Assembly: GCF_000376985.1 (NCBI RefSeq)
Contig: NZ_AQYA01000036.1
Span: forward strand, 124,001-188,000
Source of the DNA: Streptococcus henryi DSM 19005
GTDB taxonomy: Bacteria > Bacillota > Bacilli > Lactobacillales > Streptococcaceae
Length of the DNA stretch: 64,000 nucleotides
Reading direction: 5' to 3'
Of this stretch, positions 52,960-63,063 are shown piece by piece. The notes below the pieces were generated by a model. It ran no database searches and was not told the DNA's origin. It saw only the letters and a list, made by a program, of their open reading frames with translations. Each line of letters begins with the position of its first letter. Positions within the stretch are counted from its first letter, which is position 1. The position numbers and the translations under genes were made by a program.

Positions 52960-54795
52960 TTATTTCTTCTTCTCGTCATCATCCATAGAAAGGACACTCA
53001 AGAAGGCTTCTTGCGGTACTTCTACAGAACCGATAGCTTTCATACGTTTCTTACCAGCTTTTTGTTTTTCAAGGAGTTTACGTTTACGAGAAACGTCACC
53101 ACCATAACACTTAGCAAGAACGTTCTTGCGGAGGGCCTTGATATCTGAACGGGCAACGATTTTTTGACCGATAGCTGCTTGAATAGGCACTTCAAATTGT
53201 TGACGTGGAATGATTTTCTTGAGTTTTTCAACAATGAGTTTTCCACGTTCGTAAGCAAATTCTTTGTGGACAATGAAGCTGAGGGCATCAACCTTGTCAC
53301 CATTAAGAAGGATGTCCATCTTAACCAATTTAGACTTACGGTATTCAGAGATTTCATAGTCAAATGAAGCATATCCACGGGTTGATGACTTGAGCTTATC
53401 AAAGAAGTCAAAGACAATCTCAGCCAATGGAATTTGGTAAATAACATTAACACGGTTATCATCAATGTAGTCCATAGTCACAAAGTCACCACGTTTACGT
53501 TGGGCCAAATCCATAACGGCTCCAACATAATCTTGTGGCACCATGATTTGAGCCTTAACGTATGGTTCTTCAATACTTTCAACCTTGGTTGGATCTGGGA
53601 ACTCTGAAGGGTTAGATACTTCAATCATTTCTCCATCAGTGGTATTAACATGGTAAACTACGGATGGCGCCGTCATGATGAGGTCAATGTTGAACTCACG
53701 TTCCAAACGTTCTTGAATAACATCCATATGGAGAAGTCCCAAGAATCCACAACGGAAACCAAAACCAAGGGCTTGGGAAGTCTCAGGCTCAAATTGCAGG
53801 CTGGCATCGTTAAGTTGAAGTTTTTCAAGAGCCTCACGAAGGTCATTATACTTGTTAGACTCAATTGGATAAAGACCAGCAAAGACCATTGGGTTCATCT
53901 GTTTGTAACCCGCTAGCGCCTCTGAAGCAGGATTATCTGCCAGCGTTACGGTATCCCCCACACGGGTATCTGCAACAGTCTTGATAGAGGCAGCGATATA
54001 ACCAACATCACCTGTCGCAAGAACATCACGACCCATAGCCTTAGGCGTGAAAATTCCTACTTCAGTAACATCAAAAGTCTTACCATTAGACATCATTTGG
54101 ATGGTATCTCCAGGTTTAACCATACCATTGACGATACGAACTTGCAAGATTACCCCACGATAAGGGTCATAAACTGAGTCAAAGATAAGGGCTTGGAGAG
54201 GTGCTTCCACATCACCTGTTGGTGCAGGTACTTTCTCCACGATTTGCTCAAGGATTTCATCAATCCCAATACCAGCCTTAGCTGAAGCAAGTACAGCATC
54301 TGAAGCATCTAAACCAATAACATCCTCGATTTCTTGGCGAACACGCTCTGGATCTGCAGCAGGCAAGTCAATCTTGTTGATAACTGGCATGATTTCAAGG
54401 TCATTATCAAGAGCTAGATAGACATTAGCCAAAGTTTGGGCTTCAATACCCTGAGCCGCATCCACAACTAGGATAGCACCTTCACAGGCAGCCAAGGAGC
54501 GTGATACTTCATAGGTAAAGTCAACGTGTCCAGGGGTGTCAATCAAGTGGAAAATGTAAGTTTCCCCATCTTTAGCAGTGTAGTTTAATTGCACAGCGTT
54601 AAGCTTGATGGTAATCCCACGCTCACGCTCCAAGTCCATACTGTCAAGGAGCTGGGCCTGCATCTCACGACTCGAAACTGTCTCAGTTTGCTCCAAGATA
54701 CGGTCAGCCAGCGTTGACTTCCCATGGTCAATGTGGGCAATAATGGAGAAGTTGCGAATCTTCTCCTGACGTTTTTTCAATTCTTCTATATTCAT
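52960..54795 (-). CDS. lepA: elongation factor 4 (LepA)
   Basis: Ribosome back-translocating or assembly GTPase; 611 residues. G motifs AHIDHGKST (P-loop, about 21-29), [24 protein letters not shown]. The distinctive LepA C-terminal domain ends [25 protein letters not shown] before the ATG. -10 TATAAT about 36 nt upstream. Confidence 0.97.
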   Translation of the reverse strand: MNIEELKKRQEKIRNFSIIAHIDHGKSTLADRILEQTETVSSREMQAQLLDSMDLERERGITIKLNAVQLNYTAKDGETYIFHLIDTPGHVDFTYEVSRSLAACEGAILVVDAAQGIEAQTLANVYLALDNDLEIMPVINKIDLPAADPERVRQEIEDVIGLDASDAVLASAKAGIGIDEILEQIVEKVPAPTGDVEAPLQALIFDSVYDPYRGVILQVRIVNGMVKPGDTIQMMSNGKTFDVTEVGIFTPKAMGRDVLATGDVGYIAASIKTVADTRVGDTVTLADNPASEALAGYKQMNPMVFAGLYPIESNKYNDLREALEKLQLNDASLQFEPETSQALGFGFRCGFLGLLHMDVIQERLEREFNIDLIMTAPSVVYHVNTTDGEMIEVSNPSEFPDPTKVESIEEPYVKAQIMVPQDYVGAVMDLAQRKRGDFVTMDYIDDNRVNVIYQIPLAEIVFDFFDKLKSSTRGYASFDYEISEYRKSKLVKMDILLNGDKVDALSFIVHKEFAYERGKLIVEKLKKIIPRQQFEVPIQAAIGQKIVARSDIKALRKNVLAKCYGGDVSRKRKLLEKQKAGKKRMKAIGSVEVPQEAFLSVLSMDDDEKKK

Positions 54796-55031
54796 TTACA
54801 ATTCCTATACTTTTTAGTCATTCCAATCTATTATATCAAAAAGATGGGTAGCGTGCGCATTTTATCACCTATTTTTATTTAAGATTATCTCATCTTACCA
54901 TCTCAAAAATAGCTTGCTCTTGAGTTTCATCTTCAGCTCTTGATCTGATAATAATTAAGGCTGAGTGAAACGTTATAAAATCAATTTTCAATGAGAATCA
55001 ATCAGCCACATACACATTAATTTTAAATATG
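54796..55031. other. intergenic tract lepA-ndk, nothing recognised
   Basis: Apart from the lepA promoter (TATAAT near 54830), this AT-rich stretch shows no convincing ORF, repeat or structured RNA. Confidence 0.6.
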
Positions 55032-55040
55032 GAAAACTAA

Positions 55041-55076
55041 AAAAGACAAACCTAAACATAAAGTCTGTCCTTTTAA
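55041..55076 (-). terminator. possible terminator of ndk
   Basis: AAAAGGACA/TGTCTTTT stem with a long loop, followed by TT-rich sequence on the minus strand. Confidence 0.5.
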
Positions 55077-55102
55077 TAAAATCTAGTTTTTCAAGTTTAA
55101 GA

Positions 55103-55528
55103 TTAATTATTTGATTGACCAAACCAAAGTGCAATTTCTCGTTGTGCTGCTTCTTTAGAATCCGAACCATGGACAACATTCTTAATATTGCCATCTACTG
55201 GCCCCATTGCAAAATCTCCACGGATGCTTCCTGGAACCGCATCAACTGGGTTGGTTGCCCCCATCATGATACGCCAACTCTTAACTACTTTTGGACCGGA
55301 AATAACGCCAATTAAAACGGGACCGCTAAGCATGTAGCCAAGAATATCTCCGAAAAACGGCTTATCAACTAAATGACTATAGTGCTGACGGAGGATGTCT
55401 TCAGTTGCCATCCTTAGCTCCAATCGTTCAATAGTAAAACCACGACGTTCAATTAAATGAATAATTTCACCAATTAGGCGACGCTCAACACCGTCAGGTT
55501 TAATCATGAAGAAAGTTTTTTCAGTCAT
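55103..55528 (-). CDS. ndk: nucleoside diphosphate kinase
   Basis: Balances NTP pools by phosphotransfer through an active His in KNVVHGSDS (about 118); 141 residues. N-terminal [18 protein letters not shown] and the [17 protein letters not shown] loop are diagnostic. SD AAAGAGGCAATT before the ATG. Confidence 0.96.
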   Translation of the reverse strand: MTEKTFFMIKPDGVERRLIGEIIHLIERRGFTIERLELRMATEDILRQHYSHLVDKPFFGDILGYMLSGPVLIGVISGPKVVKSWRIMMGATNPVDAVPGSIRGDFAMGPVDGNIKNVVHGSDSKEAAQREIALWFGQSNN

Positions 55529-55686
55529 AATTGCCTCTTTTCTAAGTCATAAAACGTTTATTTCTTATATTTTAACATAAAAGCGCTTTCTTTGATAGAG
55601 CTAATTGTTTTTTCTTACAAAATCATCATTAAATCAACTTGCAAAACCTTCACGCACTCTCGCAGATAAAGATTAACCTATATATA

Positions 55687-55800
55687 GTCTAATGAAGAAC
55701 TTTCAGACAAGGAAATGAGGCGGGAAATTAAGGAAAGGTCTTTCACTCATCCAAGAGTATGGCAAGACGAAAGTGACGATGTATCAAAACTCTTCAAATG
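55687..55800. repeat. diverged RUP-like element (copy D)
   Basis: Contains GGCAAGACGAAAGTGACGAT, nearly matching GGCAAGTCGAAACTGACGAT of copy A, but the ends are eroded. It lies in the 345-bp ndk-glgP gap, which holds no gene. Confidence 0.45.
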
Positions 55801-55812
55801 ACTGTATCAAAA

Positions 55813-55850
55813 AACAAGAACTCCAGAGTTATGAATCTAGAGTTCTTGCT
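55813..55850 (-). terminator. terminator of glgP
   Basis: CAAGAACTC/GAGTTCTTG stem (55815-55848) followed by TTTTTTG on the minus strand. Confidence 0.85.
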
Positions 55851-55874
55851 AAAGTTTTTTAAAGGGACTTATCT

Positions 55875-58136
55875 TTAGTTTGAGTGCCAAATATCCTCAT
55901 TATATTGTTCGATTGTACGATCTGATGAGAAGAATCCAGCTTTGGCAATGTTTTTAACAACTTTTGTCATCCAAACATCTTGGTCCTCATAATCTGAAAG
56001 CATTTTTTCTTTGACTGCAATATATTCTTTCAAATCAATGAGTGTCATGAACCAGTCTTTGTTGATAAGTTCATTATAGAGACGTTCGAGACGTTGAGCA
56101 TTTCCACGATTAATAAGTTCATCACTTACGATAAAATCAACTGCTTCTTTAATGGTTTCATCATTTTCGTAGTATTCTGCAGATACATAAGAACTATCAG
56201 CATAGAGGTCAATGATTGTATCAGAATCTTTACCAAATGTGTAGATGTTATCCATACCGGCAAGCTCTGCTATTTCCACATTAGCCCCATCCATTGTTCC
56301 TAGAGTTAGTGCCCCATTTAGCATGAACTTCATGTTACCTGTACCAGATGCTTCTTTAGATGCGAGGGAGATTTGCTCGGAGATATCTGTCGCAGGTATG
56401 AGGTGTTCAGCTACCGTCACATTGTAGTTTTCCACAAGGTGAACATTGAGGTATTGGCTAACTTGAGGATCGTTGTTGATAAGTTCAGAGAGACAAAGGA
56501 TAAGGTGAATGATATCTTGGGCAATGGTATAAGCAGGTGCTGCTTTTCCTCCAAAGATAACTGTAATTTTACGTTGTGGAAGATTGCCACGTTTAATTTC
56601 CAAATACTTGTGGATAACATAAAGGGCATTCATCTGTTGACGTTTGTACTCATGGAAACGTTTAATCTGAGTATCAATGATTGAGTTTTCATCAAGATCG
56701 ATACCTTTATTGTCCTTGAGGTAGCGTTTAAGTGCTAATTTGTTATTGTACTTGATTTGAGAAAGTTTAGCATGAACTGTTTCATTGTCTGCAAAAGCTA
56801 AAAGTTTTTCCAACTTAGTAGCATCAGTCAAGTAGTCATCACCAATCAACTCTTTGATACAATCAGCCAAGTCTTGGTTAGCAAATTCCAACCAACGACG
56901 GAAAGTAATACCATTTGTTTTGTTGTTGAATTTTTCAGGATAAAGTTCATAGAAACCTTTAAGTTCACTATTTTTAAGGATTTCAGTGTGAAGTGCAGCT
57001 ACCCCGTTAACTGAAGTTGCAAAATGAATATCCATGTGCGCCATGTGAACACGACGACTGTCATCAATGATTTGGAGACTAGGGTCTTTTACTTGATCAG
57101 CCACCAAAGCATCCAATTTTTCAATGATTGTTACCAAGTGTGGTACAACTTCATTGAGGTAATCTAGCGGCCATTTTTCAAGCGCTTCCGCCAAGATTGT
57201 GTGATTAGTGTAACCAACCATATTTTTAACGATTGATACAGCTTGGTCAAAGTCAATTCCATGTTTTTCTGTCAAAAGACGAATCAATTCAGGAATAACC
57301 ATTGATGGGTGAGTGTCGTTAATTTGAACATAAGCATAATCAGCCAAATCGTGGATATTTGACCCACGTTCAATGGCTTCGTCGATTAATAGCTGCGCTG
57401 CATTTGAAACCATGAAATATTGTTGGTAAATGCGAAGCAATTCACCATTTTTATTAGAATCATCTGGATAAAGGAAAAGTGTCAAATTGCGAACAATATT
57501 TGTTTTGTCAAAATCAATACCATCTTTGATTTGACCATAATCAATTCCTGTAATATCAAAAAGATTGAGATAATTTTTAGTGTCACGTTGGTAACCCAAA
57601 ACATCAATACGGTCAAGACGTGATTTCAAAGTGAAATCTTTGAATGGGATATCATAGCTGATATCTGTTGGAACTAACCAACTATCTTCTTCAATCCAGT
57701 AGTTTGGCTCAGTCTCTTGTTCATTGTGTCGGAAAACTTGTTTGAAGAGACCACAGTGGTAATTTAGTCCTACACCTTCACCATTGATTCCTAAAGATGA
57801 CATAGAATCAATAAAACATGATGCCAAGCGTCCAAGTCCTCCATTACCAAGTGAAGGTTCAAGTTCTACATCCTCAACTTGTGCAATGCTCTTACCAGCA
57901 ATAGCTAATTCTTGTTTGATATCTTTATAAATACCAAGGTTAATCAAGTTGTTTGAGAGGAGTTTCCCAATCAAGAATTCTGCAGAGATATAGTAAACTT
58001 TGCGTTTAGCTGTATTTTTCTCTTTGCCAGCAGCAGCTTCTTTTACATAATGTAAAAGCGCTACATAGATTTCTTCATTACTAAGTTCGTTAAGTTTTTT
58101 GCCTTGTTTTTCAATATAGGTTGTAAAGTTAGTCAT
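55875..58136 (-). CDS. glgP: glycogen/maltodextrin phosphorylase
   Basis: PLP enzyme releasing glucose-1-P from alpha-1,4-glucans; 753 residues, the short bacterial MalP/GlgP length. PLP lysine in [14 protein letters not shown] (about 630), N-terminal [22 protein letters not shown], and [12 protein letters not shown] are diagnostic. It follows malQ on the same strand by 158 nt. In the maltodextrin pathway it acts on chains produced by MalQ. Many streptococci call it malP. Confidence 0.96.
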   Translation of the reverse strand: MTNFTTYIEKQGKKLNELSNEEIYVALLHYVKEAAAGKEKNTAKRKVYYISAEFLIGKLLSNNLINLGIYKDIKQELAIAGKSIAQVEDVELEPSLGNGGLGRLASCFIDSMSSLGINGEGVGLNYHCGLFKQVFRHNEQETEPNYWIEEDSWLVPTDISYDIPFKDFTLKSRLDRIDVLGYQRDTKNYLNLFDITGIDYGQIKDGIDFDKTNIVRNLTLFLYPDDSNKNGELLRIYQQYFMVSNAAQLLIDEAIERGSNIHDLADYAYVQINDTHPSMVIPELIRLLTEKHGIDFDQAVSIVKNMVGYTNHTILAEALEKWPLDYLNEVVPHLVTIIEKLDALVADQVKDPSLQIIDDSRRVHMAHMDIHFATSVNGVAALHTEILKNSELKGFYELYPEKFNNKTNGITFRRWLEFANQDLADCIKELIGDDYLTDATKLEKLLAFADNETVHAKLSQIKYNNKLALKRYLKDNKGIDLDENSIIDTQIKRFHEYKRQQMNALYVIHKYLEIKRGNLPQRKITVIFGGKAAPAYTIAQDIIHLILCLSELINNDPQVSQYLNVHLVENYNVTVAEHLIPATDISEQISLASKEASGTGNMKFMLNGALTLGTMDGANVEIAELAGMDNIYTFGKDSDTIIDLYADSSYVSAEYYENDETIKEAVDFIVSDELINRGNAQRLERLYNELINKDWFMTLIDLKEYIAVKEKMLSDYEDQDVWMTKVVKNIAKAGFFSSDRTIEQYNEDIWHSN

Positions 58137-58294
58137 GTTTTCAGTCGTTCCTTTAGATGTTTATAGGGTTAGATCGAACTCGAATAATTTCTTATTAACG
58201 AATTCACCAATTAATAACTATTTGACAGATGAACTAGTCAAAGAAAAATTAGTTTTCATTGACTAAGCCTAAGTCATCTGTGCTTTTGTATTGT

Positions 58295-59821
58295 TTATTT
58301 TTTGAGCTCTTCTTTACTTTTTTTAAAGGTATTTTTACGAGCATAAAGAGCAGTAATTTCTTTTAAGAAAGCTTTTCGTTCAGCAGTCAGATCTTCAGCT
58401 AGCATACGCCACTGCCAGTTGCCGCCAAGCGTATTAGGAATATTCATTCGAGCATCAGCAGGTTTGTCCAATAAATCTTGCATGCAGACAATAGCAACAT
58501 CAGAAACTGTTGCAAAAAGTGCGCGTAGCATTGCTTCATTAATTGGTTCGTCTTTTTGACGGCGAATGTAGGCATCTGTAAATGCTTTTTGCTCAGCTGT
58601 AAGATTTTCATACCAACCATTAATAACCTCATTATCATGGGTACCAGTGTAAGCCACAACATTTGAAGTATAATTGTGCGGGATATCAATACTTTGCCCT
58701 TCAGTGTCAAGCAAGCCAAATTCTAAGATTTTCATGCCAGGAAAAGCTGTATCTGTTAGCAGTTGCTCAGCTTTTTCATCAATATAACCTAGATTTTCAG
58801 CAATAATAGGCAGATCACCTAATTCAGCTTTTACTGTATCAAATAGAGCGCGTCCAGGTCCAGATTGCCATTCACCATTCTTAGCTGATGTATCTTCTCC
58901 AGGAATTTCCCAAAAATCTGAGAATCCCTTGAAGTGGTCTATACGAAGGAGGTCATATATTTTAAATCCTTCACGAATACGGTAAACCCACCAGGCAAAT
59001 GATGTTTTTTCATGAGCATCCCAATCATAAATTGGATTTCCCCAAAGCTGACCTTCATCTGAGAAACTATCTGGTGGACAACCAGCAATATAGATTGGTT
59101 TTTTATCTTCATCGAGTTTAAAGAGTTCCGGCATGGTCCAAACTTCAACACTGTCAGCAGAGACATAGATTGGCATGTCTCCGATGATTTCAATTCCATT
59201 TTCATTAGCATATGCTTTAAGAGCTAGCCATTGTTTGAAGAAGAAGTATTGAGTTACTTTATGATAATTAATAACATCAGCTAATTCTTTGCGATATTTA
59301 TCTAGAACTTCAGGTTCTCTTTGAATAAGGGCAACGTCGTCCCATTCTTGTAAAGCCTTATTTCCAAAATGTTCTTTGAAGGCCATAAATTCAGCAAAGT
59401 CTCTTAGCCAATCAGCTTCTTTTTCAAAATCAGCTAATTTTTTCAACCCCGACTTACTTGCAAGAAATCCTGCAACTGCTTTTTCCAAAACAGGTCTACG
59501 CATTTCAAAAATAAGTTCGTAATCGACTGATTCAGGATTAGGAGCAAAGTTTAAATTGACATAATCCGTTTCAGTAAGATAACCCTCTTTAGCAAGCAAG
59601 TCAAAATCGATTAGATGAGTATTACCTGCAACTGCTGAGAAAGATTGATAAGGTGAATCACCGTAACTTGTTGTGGTGAGAGGCAAGATTTGCCAATAAC
59701 TTTGATCTGTTTCAACTAGGAAATCAACAAAATCGTAAGCTGATTTACCAAATGTTCCGATTCCAAATGAACCTGGAAGAGATGTGATGTGCATTAAGAC
59801 ACCGCTTGCGCGTTTTTCCAT
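58295..59821 (-). CDS. malQ: 4-alpha-glucanotransferase (amylomaltase)
   Basis: GH77 enzyme that disproportionates maltodextrins; 508 residues. Recognisable are LPLTTTSYGDSPYQSFS (acceptor region), LLRIDHFKGFSDFWEIPG with the catalytic Asp, ENLGYID with the acid/base Glu, and TGTHDNEVINGW with the third acidic residue. First gene of malQ-glgP, behind a promoter containing a MalR-type operator. Confidence 0.97.
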   Translation of the reverse strand: MEKRASGVLMHITSLPGSFGIGTFGKSAYDFVDFLVETDQSYWQILPLTTTSYGDSPYQSFSAVAGNTHLIDFDLLAKEGYLTETDYVNLNFAPNPESVDYELIFEMRRPVLEKAVAGFLASKSGLKKLADFEKEADWLRDFAEFMAFKEHFGNKALQEWDDVALIQREPEVLDKYRKELADVINYHKVTQYFFFKQWLALKAYANENGIEIIGDMPIYVSADSVEVWTMPELFKLDEDKKPIYIAGCPPDSFSDEGQLWGNPIYDWDAHEKTSFAWWVYRIREGFKIYDLLRIDHFKGFSDFWEIPGEDTSAKNGEWQSGPGRALFDTVKAELGDLPIIAENLGYIDEKAEQLLTDTAFPGMKILEFGLLDTEGQSIDIPHNYTSNVVAYTGTHDNEVINGWYENLTAEQKAFTDAYIRRQKDEPINEAMLRALFATVSDVAIVCMQDLLDKPADARMNIPNTLGGNWQWRMLAEDLTAERKAFLKEITALYARKNTFKKSKEELKK

Positions 59822-59931
59822 AACTTGCGCCTCATTTCTTTTTCATTTTATATTCCATAAGAATCAAGTCTATCAGGGATCAGTCCCCATAAGACTTCAA
59901 ATAACACAAAATAATTAATTTCTATAATGCA

Positions 59932-59960
59932 ATTTTAGCGCAATCGTTTGCGTAAGTCAA
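59932..59960 (-). promoter_or_regulatory. malQ-glgP promoter with MalR-type operator in the spacer
   Basis: -35 TTGACT (59955-59960), 17 bp, -10 TAAAAT (59932-59937) on the minus strand; the dyad CGCAAACGATTGCG (59939-59952) fills the spacer. Confidence 0.85.
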
Positions 59961-60006
59961 TAGTTTTTTTAAAAAACTTCGATAACTATGTTACCGAAGT
60001 TCATAT

Positions 60007-61047
60007 TTATTTATTTTCTGCTTTATCTTCTACTATTAATTGTCTTACACTTTCTCTCTCTTTTAGAATAAAAGGAACAATAATAGTCTCATGACTGACC
60101 TCATCAGGGCTCTTAATAATACTTAAAAGATGTCGAAGGCTTGTTCTGCCAAGATTCTCAATATTGACATCAAATGTTGTTAAATATGGATGAATTAATT
60201 TTGAATAGATAGAGTTATTGAAAGTAATCAATGAAATATCATCTGGTACCGACAAGTCATAGAAAGATAAAAATTGCATTAAGCGAATCGCAACAATATC
60301 ACCAATAACGATTAGAGCAGTTGGTTTTTCTTCATCTATAGTATCAATAAGCTCTTGTAATACTTCTGGTTTTTTTCGGTCAAATAGCAGAGCTTCTCTA
60401 CTTGGAATCCCTAATCTATCAGATCCTCGTACATAACCAAAATAGCGCTCAACTGCAACTTCAGATTCCTTATCATCTGTGATGAAAAGAATTTTCCGAT
60501 GCCCTTTTCTATATAAGTAGTCTACAGCTGTTTTACCCATAAGCTGATTATCATTATTAACATAAGTTATGTCATTCTCAAATCCCTCTGGGGCTCCGAC
60601 TACAACAAAAGGCATTTTATTATCCATAAGATACTTTCGTACAGGGTCATTAATATCTGAATATAGAATAATAAAACCATCCACCCTTTTCTGGCGGTGC
60701 ATAAGTTTTACCTGGTCTTCAACCTCTTCTATAGAAAGACCAGTCGCAATAGAAACTGTGAAGTCATTTGCCTTAGCTTCATTAGTAATCGTAGACAAGA
60801 TTCTCATAAAGAAAGGTTCACTTAAACGATCTGGAGTCACCAATGGTGGAAAAATCAAACCAATATTATAGGTTAAACCGCTAGCCAACATTTGTGCAGC
60901 AACATTGGGTACATATCCAAGTTCCTGCATTGCTTTTCTAACACGTTCCTTTGTCTTTTGAGAAATTGAGGTATTATCCTTCAAAACGCGACTAACCGTT
61001 GAAGGGTTAACACCAGCCTTAGCAGCCACATCTTTAATTGTAACCAT
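60007..61047 (-). CDS. malR: maltose operon regulator, LacI family
   Basis: A 346-residue LacI-type regulator: HTH TIKDVAAKAGVNPSTVSRVL at the N-terminus (about 3-22), hinge VPNVAAQMLASGLTYNIG, then ligand domain (about 60-340). Located between malQ-glgP and malX-F and flanked by matching GCAA...TTGC operators, so it is the obvious MalR. Inducer is presumably maltose or a maltodextrin. SD AAAGGAGG before the ATG. Confidence 0.93.
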   Translation of the reverse strand: MVTIKDVAAKAGVNPSTVSRVLKDNTSISQKTKERVRKAMQELGYVPNVAAQMLASGLTYNIGLIFPPLVTPDRLSEPFFMRILSTITNEAKANDFTVSIATGLSIEEVEDQVKLMHRQKRVDGFIILYSDINDPVRKYLMDNKMPFVVVGAPEGFENDITYVNNDNQLMGKTAVDYLYRKGHRKILFITDDKESEVAVERYFGYVRGSDRLGIPSREALLFDRKKPEVLQELIDTIDEEKPTALIVIGDIVAIRLMQFLSFYDLSVPDDISLITFNNSIYSKLIHPYLTTFDVNIENLGRTSLRHLLSIIKSPDEVSHETIIVPFILKERESVRQLIVEDKAENK

Positions 61048-61215
61048 GATCTACCTCCTTTATTCCATTTTATACTAGTTTATAAGCAGTGACAAGCTAA
61101 AATATAGGAATAAACCATATATTTTCTAATACTTGTTTCATATTTACTTCATTTTTTTATAACCTAAATAGGCCACAGTTTACAATACTGCTCCATCATA
61201 CCTGTTTTGACAATC

Positions 61216-61330
61216 AAACGCAAGCGTTTTCTTAAAAAATACTTCCTCATTTATTTTAAAAACAAAAAAACTTTATAAATTTTTAAAAAAATTGGCAAAA
61301 AGTACTTGACAAAGATTGCAAACGGTTGCA
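61216..61330 (+). promoter_or_regulatory. malX promoter with two CG-centred operators
   Basis: TTGACA (61306-61311), 17 bp, CATAAT (61329-61334). The dyad TGCAAACGGTTGCA (61317-61330) lies in the spacer, and AAACGCAAGCGTTT (61216-61229) is a second, upstream palindrome. The rest of the malR-malX gap (61048-61376) is AT-rich with nothing else recognised. Confidence 0.85.
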
Positions 61331-61376
61331 TAATATAGTGTGTAAACATCAAAACATTCTCTAGGAGGAGAAAAAA

Positions 61377-62627
61377 ATGAAAAAGTCTACTTGGAAAACA
61401 ATCGTTACTAGCGGTGTTGCTTTGGCATCAGTTGCTACTCTCGCTGCTTGTTCTTCGAACAAAACAGAAGATGCAAAGTCTTCATCAGACACTGTCAGTC
61501 TAAAACTTTGGGTCCCTACAGATGCTAAAGAATCTTATGAGGCTACAGTTAAAGCTTTTGAAGAAGCTGAAGGCGTTTCTGTAAAAATCGTAGAATCAAA
61601 CGATTCTAAAGCTCAAGAAAATGTGAAGAAAGACCCAGAAAAAGCAGCTGATGTCTTCTCACTTCCACATGACCAACTCGGTCAATTAGTTGAGTCAGGT
61701 GTTATCCAAGAAATCCCTGAACAATATGCTACTGAAGTTGCAGAAAACAACGTTGAAAATGCTGTTGCTGGTGCACAATACCAAGGTAAAACATATGCTT
61801 TCCCATTCGGTGTAGAATCACAAGTTCTTTTCTACAACAAATCTAAACTTTCTGAAGATGATGTTAAAACTTACGAAGGTATCACTTCAAAAGCTACATT
61901 CGGTGCTTCGCTCAAAGAAGTTAATGCATATGCTATTGCTCCTTTGATGCTTTCAGTTGGTAACACTCTCTTTGGTGAAGATGGTGAAACTATCGATGGT
62001 ACAAACTGGGGTAACGATAAAGGTGTTGCTGTCATGCAATGGTTGGCTGACCAAAAAGATAACAGTGGTTTTGTAAATGTCACTGATGCAGAAGCTGTTT
62101 CAAAATTTGGAGATGGTACAGTTGCTGCTATCGAAACAGGCCCTTGGAACTATGCTGCTGCCGAAGAAGCTATCGGTGCTGACAACCTAGGTGTTACTGT
62201 TTATCCAACTGTAACTATCGATGGTGAAACTGTACAACAACAAGCATTCATGGGTGTTAAACTTTACGCTGTTAACCAAGCTCCTGCTGGCGGAGATGCA
62301 AAACGTATTGCTGCTTCTTATAAATTGGCTGCATACCTCACTGAAGCTGAAAGCCAAAAGAACCAATTTGAAACACGTAACATCATTCCTTCAAACAAAG
62401 AAGTACAATCATCAGATGCTGTTGCTAACAACCAATTGGCTAAAGCTGTTTCAAGCATGACTGGTTCAGCTGAACACACTACAGTAATGCCTAAAGTTAA
62501 CCAAATGGCTACTTTCTGGACTGAATCAGCGGCGCTTCTTAGCGGACCATATTCAGGTAAAATTGCTCCTGCTGACTTCCTAGCTAAATTGCAACAATTC
62601 GATAAAGACTTGGCTGCAACTGAGTAA
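61377..62627 (+). CDS. malX: maltose/maltodextrin-binding lipoprotein
   Basis: Extracellular substrate-binding lipoprotein of the maltodextrin ABC importer; 416 residues. Signal peptide with lipobox LAAC (Cys25), then a Ser-rich spacer and the bilobal type 1 binding domain (LKLWVPTDAKESYEATVKAFEE at the start of lobe 1). AGGAGGAG 7 nt before the ATG. It is followed after 436 bp by the permease gene. Confidence 0.95.
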   Translation: MKKSTWKTIVTSGVALASVATLAACSSNKTEDAKSSSDTVSLKLWVPTDAKESYEATVKAFEEAEGVSVKIVESNDSKAQENVKKDPEKAADVFSLPHDQLGQLVESGVIQEIPEQYATEVAENNVENAVAGAQYQGKTYAFPFGVESQVLFYNKSKLSEDDVKTYEGITSKATFGASLKEVNAYAIAPLMLSVGNTLFGEDGETIDGTNWGNDKGVAVMQWLADQKDNSGFVNVTDAEAVSKFGDGTVAAIETGPWNYAAAEEAIGADNLGVTVYPTVTIDGETVQQQAFMGVKLYAVNQAPAGGDAKRIAASYKLAAYLTEAESQKNQFETRNIIPSNKEVQSSDAVANNQLAKAVSSMTGSAEHTTVMPKVNQMATFWTESAALLSGPYSGKIAPADFLAKLQQFDKDLAATE

Positions 62628-62697
62628 GAAACTCGCAAATGCTTGAGAATGCTTATTTAAATCAGTTATTCTCAAATCATCGATTTTGAATAAACGG

Positions 62698-62727
62698 AAG
62701 GGGCTGGGACAGAAGTCTCGGCCCCTT
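62698..62727 (+). terminator. hairpin after malX
   Basis: AAGGGGC/GCCCCTT stem without a strong T-run. A weaker GAGAAT/ATTCTC stem lies before it (62644-62672). Likely reduces transcription into malF or stabilises the malX mRNA. Confidence 0.55.
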
Positions 62728-62734
62728 AAATCTT

Positions 62735-62837
62735 ATACTCAATGAAAATCAAAATTAGAGAAGGCAAGCCGTTACAGATATACCTAATGGTAGGTAAGAA
62801 GGCTTAACAATCTATTATTTTGATTTTCAAAGAGTAT
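62735..62837. repeat. RUP-like repeat, copy C
   Basis: Same ends and internal sequence as copy B (TACTCAATGAAAATCAAAAT ... AAAGAGTA), inserted inside the mal operon between malX and malF. Confidence 0.8.
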
Positions 62838-62855
62838 TAATTGAAATATGCCTTG

Positions 62856-62926
62856 TCAATATCATAGTAATCAGAAATAATGACTTGCTGAAACGATAGA
62901 TTATCAATTGATTACTATGATATTGA
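62856..62926. repeat. perfect 18-bp inverted repeat between malX and malF
   Basis: TCAATATCATAGTAATCA (62856-62873) and its exact complement (62909-62926), loop 35 nt. No T-run follows. It may be a remnant of a small mobile element or an mRNA-stabilising structure. Confidence 0.8.
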
Positions 62927-63063
62927 TAAGATTGTCTCTGCTTCTATAAGAGAGTCACCTATACTTCAATTGTATTTTACTTTTATTCATGAGCTACATA
63001 TACTTATGGCTCGTTTGAGTACTGGTACCGTTCCAGTTTTATGACAAATAGGGAGGAATAATA

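Noticed and set aside
62856-62926. Rho-independent terminator
   Set aside because: The 18-bp inverted repeat has a 35-nt loop and no T-run, so it is unlikely to terminate efficiently.
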